Source: Acanthosoma haemorrhoidale
Taxonomy: Eukaryota; Arthropoda; Insecta; Hemiptera; Acanthosomatidae
DNA: 64,000 bases
NCBI GenBank assembly: GCA_930367205.1
Contig: OV884009.1
Span: 103,189,189 to 103,253,188 of the forward strand
Direction: 5' to 3'
Positions 1-12,800 of this stretch are shown here, in pieces; position 1 is the stretch's first letter, and each line of letters opens with the position of its first letter. The translations under genes were made by a program, and so were the position numbers. A model generated the notes under the pieces. The model had not been told where the DNA came from. It saw nothing but the letters and a program-made list of their open reading frames with translations, and ran no database searches.

Positions 1-2445
1 GATGTCTGTCATACTTTGTAGTGAGACAGACTGCACATGCCCCTATCATTTCTTGTATGCTCTTTTTCATTCTCCACAAAAAGTACCTCCGCCGCAACGC
101 TTGCATCGTTTCCTGAACTCCACGGTGGTTCGTTTTTCCTTGGTGATAGGCCAGCGTCACTTCCAGCTGCTGTTCTCTGTCTTTGAGTGTCTCCACCATC
201 GACGTGCACCGAATAAATACCCTATCCACTCCAAGTTGTTCCGTTCGCCAAAGTCTACGAATTTTCTCCCAAATAGTGGCATTCCCTACAAATACATTAT
301 GGGTCTGTCCGGGTTCCGAGGCATCTTTCAATGCACGGCAAATTTGGTCGTTCCTAACCCCTGGTGGCGACCAAATCGTCGCGATTTAACTTCTCCTATA
401 ACTGTCATATGCGATCTGCAGCCGCCCTGAGGTCTTGGATTTCCAAATGATCTGCCGTCTTTTGTCGTTCACGATCCCTTCTGTTACTTCCATTTCAACA
501 GGTCTTTCGGCGGCGGAACCTTCCTCTTCAAGGGTTTCCTCGCCTTCGCTATCTCCTCGCGTACCGAGGCTTCCATCCTCCCCGGGTGTCCATTCCCAGA
601 GAAACTGTTGGATTTCCCCGGATGGTTTCCCTTCTTCTAATGCATTCACAGTAATGGCTCTGGACAGCCAGTCTGCCACTACGTTCTCTTTCCCGGGTTT
701 ATATATGATCTCCATATTGTACTGGGACAAAAACTCTTTCCACCTCGTGACCCGCGCCGAGGACTCCTCTTTTCTACTTTCCTACCCATTGTAGGGGTCT
801 GTGGTCAGTGTGAACACGGAATTTTCTGCCGAAGACATATGAGCGGAAATGGTCTATAGCCCAGACGATACCTAGGAGCTCTTTCTCTAGAGCACTATAC
901 CGCGCTTCCGTTTCTGTGAGCCGTCGACTAGCGTACGCCACCGGGCGCTCCCCACCGTCTCTCTCCTGCGACAACACTGCCCCCAGTGCGTATTCGCTGG
1001 CATCAGTGGTGATTGTGAAGGGATGTTGGAAATCGAGAAATGCTAATATTGGTTCCTCTTGTAAGCTAGACATACATTTCGGATGTTCTGCTCCATGATT
1101 GGGGTAATTACCACCCTCGCTCCATTTCGCAGTAAATTATTAATAGGCACCAGGTATGCCGCCATGTCCGGCACAAATCTTCTGTAATAATTAAGCGTCC
1201 CCAGAAGTCGACGGATCCCCTTTACATCTGTGGGCACCACCATCCTTCTAATCGCCTCGACCTTCATAGAGTCTGGCTTAACCCCCTCCTGTGAGATGGT
1301 GTGGCCCAAAAAATTGATTTTTTTCTTCCCCAACAGAGACTTCTCCATGGACAATTTTAATCCGAATTCGCGGACTCTTTGAAATACACTTCTTAAGGTG
1401 CTCAACGTGCTCTGCCTCCGTTCTGCTGAAAACTAACAGATCGTACATGTAGACCTGGCATACCGCTTCGTCTATTCCCCTCAAAAATTCATCCATTAGG
1501 CGTTGAAAGGTAATCGGGGCGTTTTTCAGTCCAAATGGCATCCTGGTAAATTGATAATGCCCCCTCTCAAATGTAAAGGCCGTTTTGTCTTGGTCGTTCG
1601 CGCTCATCTTGATCTGGTGATAGCCTGCCTTTAGATCTAGGGTACTAAATATTGTCGCCCCGTTCAATCTGTCTAATATGTCCTCAAATCGGGGAATAGG
1701 ATACTTCTCGTCCGTCGTGTTCTCGTTTAACTTCCGATAATCAATAACTACCCTGTATTTCTCCGTCTCGTCCCCAGGTATATTTTTCTTCCTCACTGCC
1801 CACTGTTATATGGCGAAGTGCTATCAATTATAATCCCTTGCCGTTTGAGACTCTCTAGCTCCTCTCTAATATGCCTACGTAGCGCCTGCGGATATCGTCT
1901 CTCTTTCACGTATGTCACGCGTTCTTTCTTTAACTGGATCTCGTGGACCGTCTTCCCAGTCGCTCCTAGCGTGTCTCCCTCTACGTAAAAAATATCCTCA
2001 AACTCCCTCTGTAGGCCTTCCCTCCAGCCCTCTAATTTATTAACCGCCCCTATCCACGCTCTTCCGTCCCATATAGTCCCTTGACATTTATATTCCACTT
2101 TCCCCAACTTAATGTTCTATTTTTCCCCGATATTCTCCACACGCGCGCCTACCTTCCCCAACATGTCGCACCCAACTATCACCTGGTACTCCCGCGGCAT
2201 GTTACCTACGATATGTATCTTTAGATCTCCCCCTTTCTTCGCCCACCTATTTAGCCCTATGACTAACTCTCCCACTACCCGCAAGGGCCTCCCAGGGTGA
2301 TTAAACTACAATTACATACCTGAATCTGGAGTGCCCTCTCTCCGCCATACAGCCTCTCCAGCGCTCCCCGGGACATGATGGTGTTGGTGCTTCCCGTGTC
2401 CACCAGACACATCTCTCCTCCTTTGACCCTAATTATTGGCAACGC
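1..2445 (-). pseudogene. Pol of gypsy element 1 (protease, RT, RNase H, start of integrase)
   Basis: The order on the minus strand is: aspartic protease (LVDTGSTNT, catalytic Asp codon 2398-2400); RT N-terminus (2107-1793); RT palm (1796-1278, with YRVVIDYRKLNENT, FSTLDLKAGYHQI and MPFGLKNAPITFQ); RT thumb (1405-1043, INFLGHTIS); RNase H (1073-774, TTDASEYALGAVLSQ and VHTDHRPL); connection (730-386); and the integrase zinc domain cut by the window edge at 1 (ACAVCLTTKYDRH, second half of the HHCC finger). There are frameshifts near 1800, 1395 and 1070, and a stop near 385. The RT active-site box reads YMYD instead of YMDD, losing a catalytic aspartate. This is a dead Ty3/gypsy-type Pol. Domain order PR-RT-RH-IN supports Ty3/gypsy rather than copia. 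Confidence 0.9.
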
Positions 2446-2505
2446 ACACATCCTCTCCCGAATTGCATTACATGGAATGCGGTCGCCTCTCTGCCGACAC
2501 TATCC

Positions 2506-3680
2506 TCAGGCTTCATCACGTTGCTCCCATCTACGTGACTCGACCTTCTGCCCTGTCTGTCTTCTGTTTCTGCTGCCCCTCGCTTCTTCTCCTTCAGTTC
2601 CCGAAGTCCCTGATGACTCATCTTCTGAGGATCCACTCTCCCCATGTGTCATGCTCCGTCTCTCTCTTACTTCTTGAGTGTTTACCTCCATCGGTTCTGG
2701 TCGTTGGTATTCTCTCCTCCGGAAGATATACGGGCAATGCTTCGCGATGTGTCCTTCCTCGCCACACTCAAAACATTTCGTTCGAGGACACTGTGCCACT
2801 AAATGTCCTGCCTTCCTACATCCGTGGCATTTTCTTTCTTCCCTGGGCGGGGCATACCTCGGTCTCGTTCCTCTGAATCTTCTTTCTCCTGTCGTTCCCT
2901 TGTCTCTGCCAATAACGGACGTTTCTGGTCTCCTCCAGGTTGGTTTCAGGGTCCGGGTTCTTTTGTATGCAACTCGGCTCCACTCATTGTCGACGTCTTG
3001 CACCCTCACTTCTTCCTCCTTGGCACTAGTGTCGATCATTGATTGTGCACACTCCGAGAACGAGCGCTCATCAGAGAATCATTCATTTCTTCCTGTCTCC
3101 TTGGCCAGTTGCACTTTTAGAATTGTGGATAAGAATCCCATTCTACCCTCCACCTCTTCTACACTAATCGACTCTCTCATCTTCTCCGTTATCTTATTGA
3201 AACGGACTACTAACCCCGCAGCATATTGCCCGTTACTTTGTCTTGGGGACTTTGTCTCCCTAAACATTTGGAATATGTCCTCCTCGGGAGTCCATCGTCC
3301 TCCTCCGTACGCCTTCTTCAATCTCATCTTAATTACTTCCCACGGGGTTTCTTCATCTGCCTGAATTTGACGGGCCGACATATCAGGGCCGCCTTCAACG
3401 ATTCCGCGTCACTGGGATCTATTAAATTTTCTTCTACTTTAGCTCCAATTAAAGCTGTGAGACGGTCTCCTCCTTTTAGGAAATGGTTCAGCTCCCCCAG
3501 TTCCCCAGTGAATCTCTCCAGCTCCGAAACAGCCTTCCTCAGATCCTGGGTATTCATCGATTTTACCCTCATCAGCGCGAGCGCCGTGGCATGAACTTCT
3601 GGCATAGTTCCCACTCTTCTAATATCTGCTCCCTCTACGAGATTCAAGACGGGCTGTCTCAAAACTCCTCCTTCAGTCAT
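2506..3680 (-). pseudogene. Gag of gypsy element 1, frameshifted
   Basis: This is the capsid/nucleocapsid region of a Ty3/gypsy retrotransposon. It is read in three consecutive minus-strand pieces: N-terminal 3680-3333, middle 3381-3079 and nucleocapsid 3039-2506, so two frameshifts break it. The third piece carries two CCHC zinc knuckles, CHGCRKAGHLVAQC and CFECGEEGHIAKHC, both C-x2-C-x4-H-x4-C. The N-terminal piece begins MTEGGVLRQPVL and aligns with the Gag start of the second copy near 43707 (MPEGVLRPAVL). The knuckles are followed by an acidic, serine-rich tail leading into the protease. The Gag function is clear from the knuckles and position; the protein is not translatable as it stands. 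Confidence 0.85.
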
Positions 3681-3759
3681 CTTCTCTCTTTCGCGTATAG
3701 AAGAAGAAAAAACAAAAAAAAAATTACGCTCGCACTCGATAACTCTCTTTCTCCACGGT

Positions 3760-3777
3760 TCACGGGTTTCGGCACCA
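3760..3777 (-). other. primer binding site, gypsy element 1 (tRNA-Phe)
   Basis: Minus-strand TGGTGCCGAAACCCG follows the LTR end directly. It is the exact complement of the 15 nucleotides at the 3' end of eukaryotic tRNA-Phe (CGGGTTTCGGCACCA), which would prime minus-strand cDNA synthesis. The related element at 43797-43813 has the same site with one change. Confidence 0.72.
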
Positions 3778-4000
3778 GTTAATGTTTATTGAATTACAAG
3801 CTAAGAAAGGTTGGTAATAAGAACACGTAGAACGTTATAACAATACTGCTTTATTTAGTCCAAGATACCTCTATCTATAGGTATTACCTGTAAACATATA
3901 CAGATAACATATGTTTGGGGATTAAGGCTGGGCACTAGCGGCGCCTGGACTTCACTTATATATATATATATATCTTTCTAGGCATTTTTTTAGAGATGTT
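3778..4000 (-). repeat. 5' LTR of gypsy element 1 (outer end approximate)
   Basis: This sequence lies directly upstream, on the minus strand, of a primer binding site and gag, which is where a 5' LTR must be. On the minus strand it ends in ATTAAC just before the binding site. It contains an AATAAAGCAGT stretch (near 3840-3855), also present in the LTRs of the related element at 40-44 kb and likely its polyadenylation signal. The outer boundary is a guess near the TA microsatellite at 3957-3974, because the partner LTR lies outside the window. Confidence 0.5.
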
Positions 4001-4932
4001 CAAAAATATCGAGTACTCCAATCGTTAGTAATTATTTAAGAAACTTATTACTTGAGTACCTCCCGATATTCTTTTTATTTTTCTACTTTCGTTATTTTGT
4101 TTATTCAAACATCAAAGATATGGTATAATTCATATTTTATGAAATAAAATTTAGTATGAAAAAATAAATTGTGGTACTATCTCTCATTCATTAGTTTTAT
4201 TTTTTTACGCCTTTTAAAGGTAATTCATCCTAAAAAAATATTTATTATTCATTACAGATAAGATACTAACTTGTTTTATAACTACCTCTTATACCTGGAG
4301 TGGCCCGGAGTAGTTTACTAGAGTTAGGTGACTTTTTCCCATATTTGTCACTGGAACTTGGTGGTGCGCATACAGTGTTGGTTTAAATATAATTTCAAAT
4401 GGATGAAATTAAGAGGATTTTCATCGCTTACACTACATTTCCAAGGTTGCCGAGATATTTTAGACCGAACATTCACTAAGTTAAATTCCCACTTTTGATC
4501 AATAATCCCATAAACAGTAACTGCTGGTATGTAAGTGTAAGCGAAACATTCGGGGTTCCATCCCTCTCAACGGTATACAGACGGAAATTGTGCTTTTCGC
4601 TGAGAAGTTGGGAAGGAAATAATGGCAAGCAAATAGTAGAATCGCTAAGTTTTCTCCTATTTTTCTTCCTTACATGACATAATTGGCTATTAAAAATCAT
4701 CAGTCAAATGGCGAGGGTGTGGATATTAAACACCCATACATATGAACTTGTACTGTTGGTGAGACGTTTCCTTTTGTCAGTTCCTGCGTCTTTTCATTTA
4801 AGCCTCCTATAAAAAGGAAGTAATCTAAGTTGAAAACGGTCGAGGCCACTGATCCTCGGGTTAACTAAGGCCCTGTATAACAGATCCTATTCAAGATGGC
4901 TGTATTTACGATTGATTGATATTGTGTTGCAG
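4000..4932. other. AT-rich stretch without a recognised gene; presumed intron end
   Basis: No coding region was recognised. Its right end runs into a 3' splice site (TTGATATTGTGTTGCAG) at 4932, so at least this part is probably intron of the plus-strand gene whose last exon follows. A short GC-rich motif at 4842-4883 recurs elsewhere in the window. Confidence 0.4.
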
Positions 4933-5078
4933 ATCCAGGCAGGCCTATGGACTTCTCACTGTCAGGCAGCTGCCTCATCCCGGTCGGGCACAGCCAGCGT
5001 TACGACCACTCCACCGACGACTCCGACCAAGACATCGACATCGTGGGCGACCAGCGGCCCCCCAAACAGTGGCCATAA
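4933..5078 (+). CDS. terminal coding exon of an unrecognised host gene
   Basis: An open stretch starts right after a good acceptor (TGTTGCAG at 4925-4932). It enters with two bases that complete a codon begun in the previous exon, encodes 47 residues and ends at TAA (5076-5078). The exon is markedly GC-richer than its surroundings, which favours real coding sequence over chance. The tail contains PMDFSLSG, then PVGHSQRYDH, an acidic run DDSDQDIDIVGDQ, and ends PPKQWP. It looks like a conserved C-terminal tail of the kind seen in transcription factors, but I cannot name the family. Upstream exons must lie further left, beyond or within the retrotransposon region. A possible AATAAA polyadenylation signal lies near 5700. 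Alternative: a chance or relic reading frame. Confidence 0.5.
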
Positions 5079-8000
5079 CTACACACCGCCCATCTGCACT
5101 ACCCACCGAGTACTTTGTATTGAGTCTTGCAGAGTTGATTCTCGACATTACGACTGAATAGATATAATATTCACGGTTACAATTTTTTTACATTAAGCCA
5201 CAAGGTTGTACAGTTAACTTATTAATTAAAAAAAGAATGTGATGCCCAAAGGAAATAATTATTTTATGCAATAATAATGTAGTATATCTAGAAATATATA
5301 GAAACAATTTCACACCAACATCCACTCAGTTTTAAAACTAGACATTTTCACAGACGCAAATATTTTATAAATTAGGCAATCTCTTATACTATTCGATTAA
5401 AAAAAAAATGTTATCTAGGCTAATGAAATACCAACGAAACCCAACAATAGTAACTACGACTATTTATAGTCCGATAATTTCATAATTTGGAGATGGCACG
5501 TTTTAAAACTAACTTCTGAGTCCTATTTCAAATCACAAGAGGACACATTTTAAAATTATTTAAATTATATATGTTGTACAGTTAAGAAACAAATATTTAA
5601 CCATAAAAAGAAAATGTTAATTTATGGAGACCGTCACTCATATGTAATATTTTATTAATGTATAATATTATTTATGCGCAAAAGCGTAAAATTTTGTTTT
5701 AATAAATAATGATCAACATTTTCCAGCCTTGATTTGACAGGTCGATTCGTTATTGCCAGGCACGAATTGCAACAACTAATTCATCACTGGGTCCACAAAT
5801 CTTCGTATTAATGAAATAATTTCGTGTTTGGATTAAACTAACGAAGCATTCCTTAACATTTTTTTTTACTTTAAAACAATTAGAGAAACTCCAAGTAAAA
5901 TATATAGCTTTAACTCCCTTGTTTTTCCTCACGAATTCCCAATGGTTAAATCTGCAATTGATTCGAAATATGTTGCCAAATGAAAACGATCAAGTTTTCA
6001 GCTTAGCCATTTTTTTATTTGAAAGTTGAATTTAGTAATGTACTGTAGAAAAATGGATGGGTCTCAACGCCAACTATTAAATGTCACTGTCTGCATGGCA
6101 GCACTTGCAACCATTGAGGGATGGGGATAGCGATGGGCAACACCTTTCCTTATAAAAATACTCAACAGGAACATGAAACTCACAAATGGAATAACAACCT
6201 AGATAGATCACATATTGCTCCCTAGCATCCATTTCAATGTTATTAATGATGACAGAACTTTCCAGGGACCTGATTTGAAATTCTAGACCTTATCCCGTAG
6301 TTGCAAAAATGATCCCAAATATCAAGCGCATGTATTACTGCTCAACGAGCAATATCGAACAGAGAGAAGCTCCAAGCCAAAGTGGTTATGAATGTGAGAA
6401 TGAATATATCCCATTGATTGAGGGGGAATAAGACATGAGGTAGAAGAAGTGGAATCTTTTGCTACAGCTGATTGCAGTCTCTGAACCAAAGCTGTAAGAA
6501 GGATAGAAGAGTCTTGGGTATGACGAAGATTGGGAGGAAGCAGTGTCTATCAGGAACCGCAGTACTGGCAAATTCCTCAGTGAAGAAATCCTAAGAAGCA
6601 GAGAAGAGTATCACGTTGCTAATACCCGTACAAGGAAAGTGCTAAAAATAAAGAGGATCAAGGAAAATATTAAGAGAGTTGAACAATCCAGAAAAACAAA
6701 CGTATTTAACATGAAATAATTATACATTAACAACAAATTACACTCAACTCTAAGAATTTGGGAACCGGCATCAAGGATATATAAGTTTCAGTAAACTGAG
6801 TAATAACAAATCCAAGGATAGCATGCTATCGCAAACTCCCGGTAGAAGGAGAGGCACTAATGAAAAAATAATAGAAGAATTTGATAGCACATGTGAGGAA
6901 AACTAAGAATATCGTGTGGCATACATCTTATTATGGATAAGGCCTTGCAAGCATGATTGTTGGTAGGATCACCTCTAGAAGCTACATAATCATGGGGGGG
7001 GGGGGACAGTCGTGAAGAGAATATAATGTTGAGTAAACTGGGTAATAAACTAAGAATTTCTCAGGTTAAGTGAATCCAGCAGTACAGACAGATAGTTGAT
7101 GTCATTAGAATGGACTAAAAACAAGATAACTGAATGTACCTACTCCTGGAAGACCAAAAGGAAGACAGAGGGATAGTGCCTCTGAAGATCTGAGGGAGAC
7201 ACATCCGTGCAACAGAAGGCCAGGACAACTTCGATCTGGTCAAGGGCCTCTAACGCTTCTGTTACGAAAAAAAAATTTTCTTCAAAGAAAATTTATGAGT
7301 CATTAAGTTTTTTCTATGAAGTAAAACGTTCCCCATTTAACGATTTGTACCATTATTTGTAAAGTTTCACAAAATGTGAGCAACAGAAAAAAATATACAC
7401 TTACATTTTTACTAAAAATATTTACAAATATAGCGATTACATAACTGTGTAAAATGAATAAATCCAACATGTTTATACAAGAGACATCCCAGATCCAATG
7501 TCACGGATTCATTATGCAGTTTCGTGAGATGAAAATCTGGAAACCCGGAAACTCATCCTTTCCAAATATACTGATAAAATCTCAAAAATCCAATATTTTC
7601 AACTTTTATTTATTTTTTTCTGGTTCAACACCAATTCATGATGTCATGTAAATGCATTAAATATACATTGCAGTAATTTATTTTGCAATGTGAGATCAAT
7701 TTCTGGATAGAATTAATCATAAACTCATAGAGCATCTTAAAATTAAAGATTAATACATAATTTCGAACACTTTGAATTCACCAGTTTTTCTTTTATCTTC
7801 AATGACATGAGGAGAGGGAGGAAAAGAATTTATATTAAGTATCAGCAGAAGCAACTTGGATGGAAGAGGACATTTTTTGTTGGAGGGGAGATTCACCGGT
7901 AGTTTAAACAAATCAAAAAAATAAAATAAAGTTGATATTTTATAGATACTTCAATGGGCTAGATACTTTAAACTTCAAATATTTCTTGACTGGCAATTGA

Positions 8001-9149
8001 GGTACCATTGAAAAAAAAACAGTACAAAAATGTTTATAACATATCTTTTGATGTTCGTGAGGAATAGTATGGGTAACAGATACTACGGTATGTAATATAA
8101 AGTACATTATTTCATATTGTATAATGAATATGTAATATTTGTTATGTATGATAATGTTTTGTAAAAATAATATGTCAAATTTTTTGTAATCTTATTGAAT
8201 CGTTATTAATTGTATGTAAGATAGAATCTTCCGCTTGCTTTTCATAAATTGTAAATAAATGTACATAAATCAAAGTAGTTAACATTATAAATTAAATTAA
8301 ATTAATTCAAATATTACTCCGATTTTAATTTACTCCTTAATTGCTCCTTTCTCTGAATATAACCTTCCTAGTGAGCTGTGGACATAATGTCCCCCTCACT
8401 CAAAACACACCGATAAATTGAATACTTAAATTATTGTGTTACTGATGGTTAAAGGGGGAGCGCCCCTCGCGTAAGGTCAAAGCGGGGGGGGGGACAGCTT
8501 TTAGCTGGGTGGCTAACCAAATTAGACAGTATTAGCCATGTGCTCAGCGCTAACAGCGTAGGAACAATATTGTTAATTTATATTTATATATCCCCTTAAT
8601 GCAACATCTATTTATAACTAAGATATGTTTGCCTACTAATAGTTCCAAGTATCATAGGCCTCAACAATTATTTTAATATAATAATTTTGCCAGTCCCGAA
8701 GATTGAGTTTCTACTCCCCCCCCCCCCCCCAATTCACACAGAAAAGGCAACTGAACAACATATATTTTCTGTGCATATTCACTAAGAATAAGTAATTCCA
8801 GGACCACAATGTTAAGTAGATAGGTAACTATTTATTTTATAAAATTCCAGCAATCAGAAAACTTGATAAAAACAATTTAATATTCAAGGAGTTTATCATC
8901 TGAAAAATGAGAGTGGCAAAAACGTGAACGAACCAAAGTTTTTGGCAATCAAATCATACAGCTCAATGTGGAGCTTATAATTGTTTTTTATTTACCAACT
9001 GCTCAATATTGGGGTTGTCGATGCTAATTTTGCAAATTTAAAATTCAGTACTATTTTTTTTTTTTAAATAAGCATCGATTAATGACACCTAGTTATCTTT
9101 TATAAAGTTCAAATAACGACTGATGTTGAATCAAAACGACATTGATCTT
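5079..9149. other. long AT-rich region, no gene recognised
   Basis: The first part is probably the 3' UTR of the preceding exon's gene. The rest shows no convincing reading frame. Around 7140-7240 a frame reading PGRPKGRQRDSASEDLRE resembles the basic C-terminal tails of some LINE reverse transcriptases, but it is too short and decayed to call. G/C homopolymers occur at 6994-7005 (G12), 8484-8493 (G10) and 8716-8730 (C15). Confidence 0.4.
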
Positions 9150-9835
9150 GGAGAGCTAAATCTCACAACACGCTCCAGCAATTTCAGAACAGAGTTTTCC
9201 GTACCTCCCTCACACATACCCCACTCCACCGAATGAAGGCAAACGACATCCACGAAAAATTTGAAGTGCTCACCTTTCAAGATTTCATCAAGAGACGACA
9301 CGTCAAATTTTTCGACTCGTTACAACACTGCCACAGCCCACTCGTCTCCGACCTTCAACCACCACTAATGCCCGTCCGATGGAAGCACTGCTGGACCGCA
9401 GAAGCCTGGAGACAAATAGACGTGATCGAACCCGAGCCCCCTGACGGGGACAGAACGACCAACACCCAGCCGAGAGATAGAGGTCGATCTCCCGGCCGAC
9501 TCAACCGAAGCAAGAAGACCCCTTCTACCTGCTCAGGGTAGGTCGATTCCCCGGCCGATAGGCCGACTCAGTGCAGCCCCCTACAGGGGCCAAGCAGTAC
9601 CAGGTATGACCTGGCCGACTACAAACCAATACCTAGTACCCCTAGGCTCCACCATCGGTAGACTCTCACTACCTTCCCAAACCCACCCGCCTCTTTTAGG
9701 CATCCCACACCCCATATCCTTCTCATACTTCCTTCAAATGGGACTCCCCTTAGTGAAAGACACCCATCATCCCAAATAATTTCCTTTATTTTTCCTACAT
9801 CCTATATTTCCAGTTAATAACTAAGGGGGGGGGGG
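9150..9835 (+). mobile_element. 5'-truncated Jockey-type LINE with 3' UTR
   Basis: The frame reads RLQQFQNRVFRTSLTHTP, then MKANDIHEKFE and RRRHVKFFDSL. This is the same C-terminal region as the full-length LINE at 59-63.6 kb (RLQSFQNNILRTELWHTP, MHEKFELPT, RRRHIKFFDSM). It keeps the last 120 or so codons of ORF2 plus a pyrimidine-rich 3' UTR whose order of motifs (CCCACAC, CTCATACTTCCTTCAA, CATCCTATATTTC) parallels the 3' UTR at 63480-63600. It ends CTAAG followed by eleven G, where the full copy has CTTAG followed by A16. The 5' truncation is typical of LINE retrotransposition. Confidence 0.85.
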
Positions 9836-12800
9836 AATGATTCGTTTTTAGTTATAATCTCAGCATACATTGATGTAAGAGCAACGGTATTTTTAGGTCA
9901 ATTAATTCACTTTGAATTTAAGGAGAGTACATTACTGTAATTACAAAAAAACATTCAAATAGTCATTACAAACGAGGTTCGCAATTTTGACTCATTTCGT
10001 GTTTTACGAAGAGAGATAATATTTCGCATGCCAGTTTAATTAAATGCTAATAATAAATAATATAAATAAATTTTAGTCGATATAAAAATAAACACATAAC
10101 AAAAATCTCGCGGGGCTACTGATCCACGGGTAAACAGGCTTGTGATAGGAATTTAGTTGATTAAAACTGTAAAATTTCATTAAAATTGTGTTTGCAACAC
10201 ATATTCATGGAGAGGCATGATATTTTGAACGGGAATTTTTTCTGATGCAGAATTGCCATAAATCGAAACCGTGAAAGATTGTTAAATAACCAATTACACA
10301 GTGATTAAAAAAGAAATAATTTGACCCTACCATATTGAGTCGGGTATCAAATTAAATATCCCATGTTCATGATTAATAATGAGTAATATATCTACTTCTC
10401 TTGTATGCTCTCTACGCTAGTAATAATAATATGACATAATTAAACTATAATACAGCTGTATAATTTGGTGGACAACAACGAGTGTTGACATAAAAAGAAT
10501 GCGCTAATGGTGACTAAATCACATACTATATATAGGAAATATTAATCAAGAGGGAGTGCTTGAGAAATTGATTTGCCACATTAATATAAGTAAAAATAAT
10601 CTTACGAAACTCAGGAAATGGTGTTAAACATTTGTTATCAATGAATCCGGGTTTAAACTATTTTTTTCCAAGTTAATAAATTAAAACGTAACATATGATA
10701 ATTTACAAATTGTTGATAGACTTTCTAAAGTTTCAAGTCAATTTTATTCATGGAACATCCCAGGGCTTTTTAAAATTATTTATTGGAATATCAGCAAATG
10801 AGTATTTATTGCAGTTAGATCAATTAAACCGTTAATTGTATGATATCCAACATTCACTAACTCTTTTAGTTAAGATTATTATTTGTTCGTTTACTATTTC
10901 TACTCAATTAGATGCGTTAGTCATCCTACTTCTATTTAAAGCGGTTGTTATTGATGAAAACCACCAAGAACAAATAACATTTGCTAGAAGGGTGCCCCCT
11001 ATGAGCTTAAAGCTATCAGAAGGGAAATCATTAAATAAGGAGATTATCCTTGGACAAATTGGGCTGGCCTCCGGTTACTACTTTCCCCCTAAATTGGAAC
11101 AATTTTTCCCCATTAAAAGAGAACAACGCTTGGCTCACATTGTAATTTACTGTATTATGTTCACCCCCCGCCCTCTTCAAACCCCTCACAATCAATGTGT
11201 AGTCTATAAACCAATAACAACAATAATTAACCACAAAACGGGTGAGTAGCATTTAAAACAGTACATCATTTGATTTTTTTTTTTTTTTTTGCCTCGGCAA
11301 TAAAAAATGTTAAATACCCCACACCCACACTCTGACTGGATTCGACGAAACTTCGTCTAGTTGTCAAAAGCGTTGAGAAGGTTATAAGCGCCTTCAGTAT
11401 TTCATCATTTATGAATTTTTAAATATTAATCTGAAAATCACTGAACCGAAGTTGTTCGGTTTTGACTTAGTTTGCTAATTTAAATTAGTTAATGGTTTGC
11501 AAATAATTGTGAAATAGTTAGTTATTTGTTATAGATTTTCGATAAATAAATGTATACAAACAGGTCTCTCAACTTCATTTCATTTGCTGTACCTGTATTT
11601 AACAGTAAACACTTGACTTCAGGTAGTTCAAATTTATTATGTGTATAATTTAGCCACTTATTAAATAAATATTGAGTAATGCTTCCAAAAACTGTGATAA
11701 AAACTTACGTGGTGGATACCATCGGGCAAGGCCGTGCAGTAAATTTTCTCGGTATGATGCAAGCCCTCGAAATACTACCCTTCTAACTTTAACTTTAGTA
11801 AATTCTTTAATCGGAGATTTGTAGTATTAGAGTGGCAGCCAATATAGATTCAATAGACATTTTCGGCAGATTTCTAAGTTTTTTTTGGTTTATTGAACTC
11901 GAAATAATGTTTTATTATTTTTAATTTGGAAAACCTACCAGCAGAAACAGGGTCTGTTAATCAAGTTCTTAGAGCTACAACCGTATTTGAAAAAAAGTAA
12001 TCAAGTTATTTTGGCACAAATAAACCGAAATCAAAGAGAACCGTAAGCGCTTATAGTCTTGTGATAAATCAATTCAACGTAGAAGCATACAGAAAAGCTT
12101 TGCGAACATTTTTTAAATTATTGAATGGTTCGAATTCCATTTTTATTTCGCTTCTTATGCCACCCACATATGCGACCGCCTCTTGTGTCGTAGCACGTCA
12201 CCTGTCATTGGGTAAATAGAGTGATCCATTTTCTCCACAACCAAATATTTACCCATTCTACTGAATTTCCTATTTATTGAAAAAATTTGGCAATTTCCTT
12301 TTCACTACACATTTCCTACACTGATTATCAACCAAAGAAAAAAGGAATGTCAGGGAATGGCATGACCGGGATTTTAACCGGGCACCTTCATATATCCTAG
12401 ACACACTTCTAAGTCATCACGGAGATATTAAAATAATAATAATACCTAACGTTACTCTAACAGACCACTACTAGCCATCATTGAGATTCTCAATAATTTT
12501 TATGTCATTACAAAATAAATACTGAGGGGGTCACAATCTCAAGATTTAAAACTGCGCCCTCTTAATCACAATCTCTAGATTAATTAATAGTTATTGCATC
12601 TACTTTATATATATATACGCACCAACTTTTCCGCGTATAAACATTTGCGAAAAACACTGCAGTGGTTACACTCTGAACTGTTACTTGCAGCTGCACTGAT
12701 GTTTCAAAATATTGCCTTATCATTCTAAACACTTCTATATCCTTAACCTTGCTATTTTTGATCCGGTGTTGTCAGATCCCACCCTAGTGGGATTCTCTTG

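Noticed and set aside
2112..3680. Several long plus-strand open frames over the gypsy gag/protease region
   Set aside because: They are antisense shadows of the minus-strand Gag and Pol, which carry the recognisable motifs.
7140..7240. Basic PGRPKGRQRDS frame resembling a LINE tail
   Set aside because: Too short, low complexity and without neighbouring RT blocks.
10836..11249. 137-codon open frame on the plus strand
   Set aside because: No recognisable domain and codons look like the AT-rich background. An overlapping frame on the other strand is equally open in part.
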